DNA of 64,000 nt from RYN-230 sp963720645. Lineage in GTDB: Bacteria > Actinomycetota > Actinomycetes > Streptosporangiales > Streptosporangiaceae. Numbering within the stretch: position 1 is the stretch's first letter; every line of letters starts with the position of its first letter. The notes beneath the pieces are model-generated. The model worked only from the letters and a program-made list of their open reading frames with translations. It did no database searches and was not told the origin of the DNA. Shown here piece after piece: positions 43,325 through 50,413 of this stretch. The position numbers were made by a program, and so were the translations under genes. The stretch is taken from NCBI GenBank assembly GCA_963720645.1, contig CAVRFX010000009.1, positions 434,001 through 498,000 on the forward strand, read 5' to 3'.

Positions 43325-44824
43325 ATGAGCGGCGGCGAGCTGGCCGGGGTGGTCTTCCCCACCGCGGCGGACGGACGCAGGAGCACGTCAGCACTGGGCC
43401 GGGCGGTGACCGCCGACGCGCTGCGCGCGGTGGACCCGGCCGGCGCGCTCGACGCGGGGCGGGACACGGACTGGCGCACCGGATACGTCGCGCACTTCCG
43501 CCGGCTGGTCGAAGCCGGGCTGCCGTCCCGGGAGGCCGCGGTGTCGGTGGCCGCCGGCGGCCTGGAGTCGCTGCACCGGCGGATGCAGGTCACGGACGCC
43601 GCCGGCGGCGAGACCGGGCTGGACACGCTGCTGTCGGCGCCCGGGCACCGGCGTGTCACCACGGTCACGGTCCCGGGCACCGCGGAGCCCGGTGACGGCC
43701 TGTCGCTGCCCTACCGGGGCGGCCAGCTGCGCGGCGACGCGCTGGCGCGCCGCCTGGACGCGTGGGTGGGCGACGGCGTGATCGAGCCGTCCTGCGCGGA
43801 TGCGGTCCGGACGGTCGCGGCGCACCCGGAATGGCTCCGCCTGCCCGGCCGCGCGATCGTGATGCTGGGGGCGGGCACCGAGGTGGGCCCCCTGGCCCCG
43901 CTGCTCGGCTGGGGAGCCCGGGTGATCGCCGTTGACCTGCCCCGCCCCGCCATCTGGGAGCGCATCCTGGACACCGCGCGGCGCAGCGCGGGGACGCTGC
44001 TGGTCCCCGTCGCCGCCCGCCAGGCCGGCCCGCGCCAGGCCGGGGGCGGGAGCGAGGCCCTCGCGCAGCGGGCCGGCCTCGACCTGGCCAGCGACATCCC
44101 CGACGTCGCCGGCTGGCTCGGCACCATGGACGGGCCGCTGGTGCTGGGCAACTATGTCTACGCGGACGGCGGGGCCAACGTGCGCCTGTCTGCCGCGGTC
44201 GACGCGCTGACCGTCCGCCTGCAGGCCGGCCGCGGCGACACCGCGCTGGCGTTCCTCGCGACGCCGACCGACGTGTTCGCGGTCCCGGCCGAGGCCGTCG
44301 CCCAGTCCGCCCGCGCGTACGAGACCCGGTCACGGGCGGCGAAGCTCGCCGGCCAGCCGCTGCGGACGCTGTCCGGCGGGCGCCTGCTCCGCCCCGCCTA
44401 CCTGCCCGGGGCCGACCCGGGCATCAACGACAGCCTGGTCCCCCAGCAGGGTCCCAACTATGCGCTGGCCAAGCGGGTGCACCGCTGGCGCGCCACCCTC
44501 GCCCGTGACGCCGGCACGACCGTATCGCTGAACGTCGCCCCGCCGACCCGGACCAGGTCGGTGCTGAAGAACCGGGTGCTGGCGGCGGCGTACGCCGGCG
44601 CGCACCGGTTCGGCGTCGAGGTCTTCGACCCGGCCACCTGCCGGGTGCTCATGGCCGCGCTGCTCGTCCACGACCTGCACACCGGCGGCGGCCCGGCGCA
44701 CGCGCATCCCTGGCAGGACGAGGCGCACGCCGCCGCGCACGGCGGCCTGTGGCGCATCGCGTACGCCCCCCGCAGCGCCCTCCCCCTCGCCGCCGCCCTG
44801 GGCTTCCCGGCAGCCAGGAAATGA
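43325..44824 (+). CDS. Unknown 499-residue protein with a Rossmann-like core
   Basis: Starts at ATG 43325 with AGGAG upstream. I cannot assign a family. The central part has a nucleotide-binding-like turn, AIVMLGAGTEVGPLAPLLGW, then a strand ending in Asp, ARVIAVDLPRPAIWERIL, as in SAM- or NAD-binding proteins. A second conserved-looking segment is LVLGNYVYADGGANVRLSAA. The end, NRVLAAAYAGAHRFGVEVFD and LLVHDLHTGGGPAHAHPWQD, carries several His/Asp residues that could bind a metal. No signal peptide or membrane helix. The coding sequence is undamaged over 1.5 kb next to heavily damaged argG. It lies 36 bp before the His-rich gene and could be in one operon with it. Confidence 0.6.
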   Translation: MSGGELAGVVFPTAADGRRSTSALGRAVTADALRAVDPAGALDAGRDTDWRTGYVAHFRRLVEAGLPSREAAVSVAAGGLESLHRRMQVTDAAGGETGLDTLLSAPGHRRVTTVTVPGTAEPGDGLSLPYRGGQLRGDALARRLDAWVGDGVIEPSCADAVRTVAAHPEWLRLPGRAIVMLGAGTEVGPLAPLLGWGARVIAVDLPRPAIWERILDTARRSAGTLLVPVAARQAGPRQAGGGSEALAQRAGLDLASDIPDVAGWLGTMDGPLVLGNYVYADGGANVRLSAAVDALTVRLQAGRGDTALAFLATPTDVFAVPAEAVAQSARAYETRSRAAKLAGQPLRTLSGGRLLRPAYLPGADPGINDSLVPQQGPNYALAKRVHRWRATLARDAGTTVSLNVAPPTRTRSVLKNRVLAAAYAGAHRFGVEVFDPATCRVLMAALLVHDLHTGGGPAHAHPWQDEAHAAAHGGLWRIAYAPRSALPLAAALGFPAARK

Positions 44825-44860
44825 GCGATGTACAGTGGCCGGGAGGGCTAAGGAGCTGCG

Positions 44861-45112
44861 ATGACATCCCACACTGAGCCCGTCGATCACGAGCATCACC
44901 CCGGCGACGGCTGCGAGACGGTCCCGCACGCGGACCATGTCGATCACATGCACGGTGACGAGCGCCATCCCGAGCAGGCCCTGCACGCGGGCCACGAGGG
45001 GACCCACACCGAGGACGACGGCTGCGAGGTGATCCCCCACGGCGATCATGTCGATCACGTGCACGAGGGCCACCGTCATGTCCAGCACGGCGACCACGTT
45101 CACGAGCACTGA
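44861..45112 (+). CDS. Small histidine-rich metal-binding protein
   Basis: 83 residues with about 20 His and many Asp/Glu. It contains an internal duplication: DGCETVPHADHVDHMHGDER and DGCEVIPHGDHVDHVHEGHR, each with one Cys, and ends HGDHVHEH. The GDHVDYVHxGHRH-type pattern occurs in a group of small actinobacterial His-rich proteins thought to buffer zinc or nickel. No signal peptide, so it is probably cytosolic. The stop codon lies in the first unit of a 23-bp tandem repeat. Confidence 0.7.
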   Translation: MTSHTEPVDHEHHPGDGCETVPHADHVDHMHGDERHPEQALHAGHEGTHTEDDGCEVIPHGDHVDHVHEGHRHVQHGDHVHEH

Positions 45113-45191
45113 CCGTCCCGGGTAGCAAGCACTGACCGTCCCGGGCAGCAAGCACTGACCGTCCCGGGTAGCAAGCACTGACCGTCCCGGG
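45108..45191. repeat. 23-bp tandem repeat, 3.7 copies
   Basis: ACTGACCGTCCCGGGTAGCA plus AGC is repeated three times with one change and once partly, starting at the stop codon of the His-rich gene. Each unit contains a CCGGG core but no long hairpin. Confidence 0.92.
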
Positions 45192-45323
45192 AGCCGGGAG
45201 CCACCAGGCATCCCCCGTGCTGGGTGATGCCCGTGAGGCGAGGCGAGCGCATCCTAGGCACGCCCGGCACCGCTCCCCGGAGCCGCGGCGCTCAGCAGCA
45301 TCTCCCAGCTTGAAGGAGACGGC

Positions 45324-45572
45324 ATGTCGGTCGCGCTCGTGTCATCGTCTTATCCGCTTTTGAACATCTTCTGGACGATCATCGAGGTCTTCCTGATGGT
45401 GATCTGGTTCTGGATCCTGATCACCGTGTTCATCGACATCTTCCGCAGTCCTGACCTGTCCGGCGGCGAGAAGGCCCTCTGGTTCGTGTTCGTCCTGCTG
45501 ATCCCGCTGATCGGCGTGCTGGTCTACCTGATCGTCCGGGGCGGGACCATGCACGAACGCCAGGTCTGGTAG
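45324..45572 (+). CDS. PLDc_N-type small membrane protein
   Basis: 82 residues with AAGGAG before the ATG. Two membrane helices (FWTIIEVFLMVIWFWILITV and ALWFVFVLLIPLIGVLVYLI) are separated by IDIFRSPDLSGGEKA, and the chain ends VRGGTMHERQ. This is the pattern of actinobacterial PLDc_N (phospholipase D N-terminal-like) short proteins, which lack a catalytic domain. The role is unknown; relatives often sit beside stress-related membrane proteins. Confidence 0.8.
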   Translation: MSVALVSSSYPLLNIFWTIIEVFLMVIWFWILITVFIDIFRSPDLSGGEKALWFVFVLLIPLIGVLVYLIVRGGTMHERQVW

Positions 45573-45618
45573 GTCCAGGTCCGGCAGGGCCCGGTGGTCC
45601 CACCCGGCTCGCCGGCCA

Positions 45619-45918
45619 TCACGAGCCCGTCACCACCGCAGGCCCGGCCGCACTGATCGCGGCCGGGCCCGGCAGGGGCGGGAACAGGATGCCGACCAGC
45701 GCGCCTACGGCCGCACCTCCCCAGGCACCGTGCCGGGTAGACATTTCATCCTTATCGACGTGCACTGTTCCCGAGCTGTCCTTGGTGACCACCGAGGCGT
45801 CGTATGTACCGACCGCGCCCGCCGCGTGCAGATCCTTGACCACGTCGTAGTCGGCCCGGGCCGCCACCTCGTCCGGGTACGTGCCGAAAAAGTTCAAGAT
45901 CGCGTCCGGCTTCGCCAT
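45619..45918 (-). CDS. DUF1269-like membrane protein, C-terminally truncated
   Basis: 99 residues from ATG 45918. The first 60 (ILNFFGTYPDEVAARADYDV, VKDLHAAGAVGTYDASVVTK) and the glycine-rich hairpin HGAWGGAAVGALVGILFPP match DUF1269/stress-associated membrane proteins. These normally continue for another 60-70 residues after the glycine-rich part. Here the frame ends soon after GPAAISAAGPAV, with an 11-bp GC-rich inverted repeat (45641-45669) inside the last codons. It is probably a shortened, possibly non-functional copy. Confidence 0.6.
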   Translation of the reverse strand: MAKPDAILNFFGTYPDEVAARADYDVVKDLHAAGAVGTYDASVVTKDSSGTVHVDKDEMSTRHGAWGGAAVGALVGILFPPLPGPAAISAAGPAVVTGS

Positions 45919-46342
45919 GTCGCCTGCTCGCTCCCCGCGGCTGCTCCCAGTCACGTGCAGCATGTGCACCGGGATCACAGCGCCCGGATCACCCTCCCGA
46001 GGTGAGGGACGCCGGGGGCGCCGAACACGGCCAGGCCCCCGCCGAGCACTGGAGTGCGGCTACTGAGCGGGCCAGCGATCACACATCGCGGCCGCGCAGG
46101 GAGTTGTGCACCGAAACGCCGAAACCATGCTGATCGTCCACAGAAGAGCCGGAACCATGGCAGCGACAGTCCGCCCGGCTCATCGCGCTGCTTGCGGTTG
46201 CCGCCGCAGCAGTCGCGCTGATCTTGAGGATCAGCAGGTAGTACACCCATCTGAGCGGGCGGCTGCCGGGCTGCCCCGCCCCGGGCCCGGTAGCCGCACG
46301 GCGTCATGCTCGTGTCCCATGGTTGGCTCAATCCGGGCCGGC
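45919..46342. other. Stretch without a supported gene
   Basis: Frames open here look like shadows. One plus-strand frame ends at 46241 with LIALLAVAAAAVALILRI, a membrane-anchor-like tail, but it has no start codon and may be the remnant of a deleted membrane protein gene. Confidence 0.4.
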
Positions 46343-47218
46343 TCAGCCGGCTGGGAGCAGGGCCAGCAGAGCCTGGGCGGCCCCGGTGGCGGGGCAGCCG
46401 GCCGCCACGACCGCGCTGAGATCGCGGTGCAGCGGCGGCGTGATCGGGACCGCGGCGACGAGCCCGCCCGCGGGCTGGATGGCCATCGGCGGCAGGACGG
46501 TGACGCCCAGCCCGTGCTGCACCGATTCGACGAGGTACTGCATGTTCTCCACCTCGCAGGCGACCCGCCGGGCGAGCCCGGCGGCCGCGCAGGCGGCATC
46601 GATCTGGGCGCGCAGCGCGGAGTCGGCGCGGTATTCGACGAAGTCACGGTCGCGGAGCACCGGGTCGTCGAGCCGGATGCTGTCCCGGCGGGCCAGTGGG
46701 TCGCCCCGCGGGATGGCGAGGACCAGGTAGTCGCGGCCCAGTTCGGTGCGGGTGAGCCTGGCCGGGTCGACCGGGCCGTCGATGAAGGCGATGTCGAGTT
46801 CCGCATCGGCGGCCGCGCGGGCGAGGGCTGAGGCCGCGCCGTGACTCAGCCGGATGGTGACACCGGGGTGAGCGCGGCGGAAGGTGGCCAGCAGCGCGGC
46901 CAGGTCCACGACGCCCAGGGTCTGGATCGCTCCCACGTGCAGCTGGCCGTGCAGCACCCCCCGGACGCCGGCCACGGCGTCGCGGCCCTCGTCGGCCGCG
47001 GCGAGCGCCCGGCGGGCCGCTGGCAGCAGCGCGCGGCCGGCCTGGGTCAGCACCACCCGGCGGTTATCCCGGACGAAGAGCGCCTCGCCCAGTTCCCGCT
47101 CGAGGGCGCCGATCGAGGAACTCAGGCTGGACTGCACGACGTGGACACGCGTGGCGGCCCGGGTGAAGTGCAGTTCTTCCGCGACCGCGACGAAGTGCGC
47201 AAGCTGGCGGAGCTCCAT
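46343..47218 (-). CDS. LysR-family transcriptional regulator
   Basis: 291 residues. The N-terminal winged helix (1-62) reads LRQLAHFVAVAEELHFTRAA, then SSLSSSIGALERELGEALFV. The two-lobed inducer domain (about 90-290) includes LHVGAIQTLGVVDLAALLAT and LARRVACEVENMQYLVESVQ with HGLGVTVLPP. The hinge and length are normal. The divergent cupin gene begins 104 bp away, and a 17-base palindrome lies between, so the cupin-hemerythrin pair is the likely target. Confidence 0.9.
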   Translation of the reverse strand: MELRQLAHFVAVAEELHFTRAATRVHVVQSSLSSSIGALERELGEALFVRDNRRVVLTQAGRALLPAARRALAAADEGRDAVAGVRGVLHGQLHVGAIQTLGVVDLAALLATFRRAHPGVTIRLSHGAASALARAAADAELDIAFIDGPVDPARLTRTELGRDYLVLAIPRGDPLARRDSIRLDDPVLRDRDFVEYRADSALRAQIDAACAAAGLARRVACEVENMQYLVESVQHGLGVTVLPPMAIQPAGGLVAAVPITPPLHRDLSAVVAAGCPATGAAQALLALLPAG

Positions 47219-47250
47219 GAATGGACTGTATCAATGCTGATCAGTGAATA

Positions 47251-47267
47251 CATCTGTTGGACAGATG
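47251..47267. promoter_or_regulatory. Putative LysR operator
   Basis: CATCTGTTGGACAGATG is a perfect 7-bp inverted repeat with a 3-base centre, in an AT-richer patch between the divergent LysR and cupin genes. Confidence 0.5.
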
Positions 47268-47321
47268 ATGGAGTCGCGGGCCAGGGTGGGACGCACATCC
47301 CCACCCGGAAGGGAGCCCACG

Positions 47322-47816
47322 ATGACCTCAAGCGTCGCTGATCCGTCCCGGCCAGTCCTGGTGCGCGCGGCCGAGGCCGAGCGCCTGGAATCAATCGGGC
47401 ACATTCTGCTCGCGGACAGCAGCGCCACCCATGGCGCCCTGAGCAGCCACCGGGTCGCGCTGGGCCCTGGAGCGGCCGGCGCGGTCCCGCACCGGCACGA
47501 CACGTCGTCCGAGCTGTTCTTCATCCTCGATGGCCGGCTCGACGTCCTGGCCGGCGACGACATCGTCGTCGCCGGGCCGGGCGACCTGCTGGTCGTGCCC
47601 CCGGGCCGGGTGCACGCGTTCGGCGGGCACCGGGACTCCGCCGCCGAGGCGCTGATCATCATCACCCCCGGCGTCGAGCGCTTCGACTACTTCCGGCACG
47701 TCGCGCGGTGGCGCGAGGCCCGGGAGCCGCGGGACGTCCTGCTGGGCCTGCAGGACCGTTTCGACACCCACTTCACCGACAGCACCGCCTGGGACCGCGC
47801 CCGCGCCGCCCGGTAG
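47322..47816 (+). CDS. Cupin-domain protein
   Basis: 164 residues from ATG 47322 (GGGAG upstream). A single conserved beta-barrel has motif 1 VPHRHDTSSELFFILDG, with two His and a Glu for metal binding, and motif 2 PGDLLVVPPGRVHAFGG, with the third His. The C-terminal helical part (FDYFRHVARWREAREPRDVL) is like that of quercetinase- and pirin-type small cupins. Substrate unknown. It is 46 bp upstream of a hemerythrin gene and probably in an operon with it under LysR control. Confidence 0.85.
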   Translation: MTSSVADPSRPVLVRAAEAERLESIGHILLADSSATHGALSSHRVALGPGAAGAVPHRHDTSSELFFILDGRLDVLAGDDIVVAGPGDLLVVPPGRVHAFGGHRDSAAEALIIITPGVERFDYFRHVARWREAREPRDVLLGLQDRFDTHFTDSTAWDRARAAR

Positions 47817-47862
47817 CCGGCCCCGCCGCGCCCCTGGGACCAGGAACAGAACAGGAGTAACC

Positions 47863-48621
47863 ATGACCTCACGCACCACGCCCGCCGACGCCGGGCCGGC
47901 CGTGGACACCCATGACATGGTCGTCGTCCACCGGGCCTTCCGCCGCGAATCGCGGCTGCTCGCGTCCCTCATCGCGGCCGTGCCGGACGGCGACACGCGC
48001 CGCGCCCGGATGCTGGCCGCGCACCTTCGCTGGTACCGGCTGGGACTGCACAATCACCATCAGGGCGAAGACGAGCTGCTCTGGCCGGTGCTGCTGGCCC
48101 GGGTGGACCTGCAGGCCGGCGTCGTTCGGCGGATGGAAGCCCAGCATGAGCGGGTCGCAGCGTCGCTGGACCGGGTGATGCTGGCCCTGCCGGCCTGGCA
48201 GGCCTCGGCCAGCCCGCCCGCCCGGGACGGTCTCGTGGCCGCGCTCACCGAGCACCGCGCCATCGTGCTGGAACACCTCGACGACGAGGAGGCGCACCTG
48301 CTCCCGCTGGCCGCTCGTTACCTCACCCGGGCGGAATGGGATGCGCAGGGTGAGCACTTCCTGGCCACGACACCCAAGCGCCACCTGCTCATCTTCCTGG
48401 GCGCGGTCCTGGAGGACGCGGACGCCGGCGAGCGGGCCAGCGTGCTGACGGCCATGCCAGCCCTGCCGCGGTGGATCTGGCGCACCGCCGGGCAGCGGAT
48501 CTACGCGCGCCGGATGAGGCGCCTGCGCGGACGCGCGGGACCTACCGCGGGCGGCCCATCAGGGCGCTGGCTCGATGATGACGGAGCCGGTCGTGACCCT
48601 GGCCGTGATGGCATGCGGTGA
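47863..48621 (+). CDS. Hemerythrin-like domain protein
   Basis: 252 residues. A four-helix bundle of the HHE family is visible, with DMVVVHRAFRRESRLLASLI, LHNHHQGEDELLWPVLLAR, MEAQHERVAASLDRVMLALP and LTEHRAIVLEHLDDEEAHLL, which supply the His/Glu/Asp ligands for a di-iron site. The last 80 residues are basic (YARRMRRLRGRAG). HHE proteins bind oxygen or nitric oxide or sense iron. The 3' end overlaps the convergent lipoprotein gene by 63 bases. Confidence 0.85.
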   Translation: MTSRTTPADAGPAVDTHDMVVVHRAFRRESRLLASLIAAVPDGDTRRARMLAAHLRWYRLGLHNHHQGEDELLWPVLLARVDLQAGVVRRMEAQHERVAASLDRVMLALPAWQASASPPARDGLVAALTEHRAIVLEHLDDEEAHLLPLAARYLTRAEWDAQGEHFLATTPKRHLLIFLGAVLEDADAGERASVLTAMPALPRWIWRTAGQRIYARRMRRLRGRAGPTAGGPSGRWLDDDGAGRDPGRDGMR

Positions 48622-49315
48622 CGCCGCGCTCCGGGTGACGCCGACCCGGAGGCTGCCGACCGTCGTGCCCGCGTGGATGGCATACGGCACGCTGCCCGGC
48701 ACGCGCAGCGACACCTGCCGGCGGTGACCGTGGCGCTGACGCTGGCCGGCGGAACGGAGAACGTCACGTCGATCCGGCCCGCGGACAGGCGCAGGGTGCT
48801 GCGGGGGGACGACACGGCCCGGCCCAGGATCGACCCGGCGTGGCCGGTGGCCTCGAGCGGTCCTGACACCGAGCCCAGGTCGATGTTGCCCACGTTGCTG
48901 TGGGCGATCACCGTCCCGGACAGGGAGCCGAGCCGGATAGTGCCAACGCTGTCGGTGATCCGCAGGGCCGTCGCCCGGGGCACGGTGATGTCGTAACTGA
49001 CGCTGCACGTGTCCCGGGCCGGGCAGGTGCTGGTCACGGTGAGGGTGCCGGCGGAGGTCCGGTGCGTGGTGACCGGTGCCGCGTTCCGGAAGACCAGGTG
49101 CTCGGTGACCAGGACCTTGCCGGAGGTGCCGCCGGTGACGTGGACGCCGCCCACGTGGGCGTGCACGAAAGAGCCTGCACCGGGCCGGGCACCGAGTAGC
49201 TCGTGGTGCGATGCTGCAGGGCGCCCGCACCGACATGGCAGCCCGCGAGCACGGGCACGGCCACGCCGCCGGCGAGTGCCATCGCGGCTAGCCTGATGGC
49301 CGTGCGCGCGCTCAT
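48559..49315 (-). pseudogene. DUF4097-like putative adhesin lipoprotein, two frameshifts
   Basis: From ATG 49315 a signal peptide with lipobox LAGC (near residue 25) is read in one frame. Near 49165 it shifts to HVGGVHVTGGTSGKVLVTEH and RATALRITDSVGTIRLGSLS, and near 48730 to VSLRVPGSVPYAIHAGTTVG, ending IIEPAP. The repeated short beta-strands (IDLGSVSGPLEATGHAGSI) fit a DUF4097-type right-handed helix. The ATG overlaps the TGA of the SRPBCC gene (ATGA), so the two are translationally coupled. Confidence 0.65.
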
Positions 49316-49932
49316 GGCACGCTGCGGGCGAGGTGCTCGGCGCGCAGCCTGATGGTGCGGAGCATCTTCCGTTCCATCACCCACGACCCGGGCTCGATGA
49401 GCGGGTACGCGAGCTTGTCCCTGAGCGGCAAGGCGGAGGTGTCGAAGCGGTTGCGGCTGATCAGCCTGGTGTGCCCGTCGGCTGGCCGCAGCTCGAACGA
49501 CCACACCCAGGCGTGGTTACTGGACCGGATGACCATCGCCTGCTGCGGGTCGAGCCGCTCGACCCGCATCGTGTAGCCGGGCATCGGGATCTCATCACCG
49601 ACCTTGAGATGCTGCAGTTCGGGGATGATCTGGTCGGTGTTGCGGATATCGATGCCAAGCCGGCGCTCGATCCAGTCGTAGGTGTAGGCGCCGCCGCGTC
49701 CCGGTCCCATCTGCACCAGCCACGGCCAGATCGCCGACGGCGGCGCGTCGATGTCAACTGCCCGCGTGGCCACGACGTCCGGGTCAGGCATCAGGTCGTC
49801 ACCGGCCACCTCACCGCCGGCCTCTTGCACGGTCGCGCCCCAGTGCAGATGCCAGGGGCGCAGGAAACGGGCATAGACCACGCCCGCCGCACCCAGGATC
49901 GCCAATCCCGTGCCCATCCGCTTACCAAGCAT
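49312..49932 (-). CDS. SRPBCC (polyketide-cyclase-like) membrane-anchored protein
   Basis: 206 residues from ATG 49932. An N-terminal hydrophobic helix (GLAILGAAGVVYARFL) is followed by HLHWGATVQEAGGEVAG, then a START-like fold: VDIDAPPSAIWPWLVQMGPG, GGAYTYDWIERRLGIDIRNT, MVIRSSNHAWVWSFELRP and LISRNRFD. The C-terminus (PGSWVMERKMLRTIRLRAEH) is typical of the family. These proteins bind hydrophobic ligands in a cavity; function unknown. A truncated paralogue lies at 37190-37441. It is coupled to the downstream lipoprotein gene. Confidence 0.8.
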   Translation of the reverse strand: MLGKRMGTGLAILGAAGVVYARFLRPWHLHWGATVQEAGGEVAGDDLMPDPDVVATRAVDIDAPPSAIWPWLVQMGPGRGGAYTYDWIERRLGIDIRNTDQIIPELQHLKVGDEIPMPGYTMRVERLDPQQAMVIRSSNHAWVWSFELRPADGHTRLISRNRFDTSALPLRDKLAYPLIEPGSWVMERKMLRTIRLRAEHLARSVP

Positions 49933-49985
49933 CCTTACCTCCGCTGGCTGAGTCGGCACTGGTCTGCCCGATTCGCTCAGGCGTG

Positions 49986-50227
49986 TCACTGACGTGCCGA
50001 CGCCCGGCACGCCGGCAGCACGATCAGCAGCACGCCGCCCGCGGCGAGCAGCACGCCGCCCGCCAGCAGGCCGGCCGCGATCCATGGCAGGGCCGGGACC
50101 GTCGCGCCAATGTCGGCCCGGACGGTCAGGCGATGGCCAGCAGCCACCACTTGACCAGCCACAGCCATCGGGACAGCTGCGGGTCGAGTGACGCCTCCAC
50201 TTTGACGGGATAGGTCTCGGCGGACAT
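49986..50227 (-). pseudogene. DUF4389 protein remnant, internal deletion
   Basis: From ATG 50227 the frame reads YPVKVEASLDPQLSRWLWLV and KWWLLAIA, the start of a DUF4389 membrane protein, and stops. In the next frame, LTVRADIGATVPALPWIAAG and LLAGGVLLAAGGVLLIVLPA follow at once to a stop at 49986. This is the last part of an actinobacterial membrane protein of the type found beside DUF4389. The intervening helices are missing, so a deletion joined the two ends. Confidence 0.6.
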
Positions 50228-50413
50228 GACAGACACCCCTGGATGTAAGGCAATCACCCGGGCTGGCCTGCGCCCAGGCTCATGAGTCCCAGCCCGGCGG
50301 GCCCTTCGTCCCAGACGCTCCCGGGCCCCAGGCTGGGACACCAGGCTGGGACACCGGGCAGGGGCACCGGGCAGGGGCACCGGGGCCGAGGTGACCTCCC
50401 GGATCAGGGCCGC

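Noticed and set aside
45975..46331. 118-residue minus-strand frame as a gene
   Set aside because: Low-complexity, no ribosome-binding site or family resemblance, and it overlaps neighbouring features; typical of shadow frames in GC-rich DNA.
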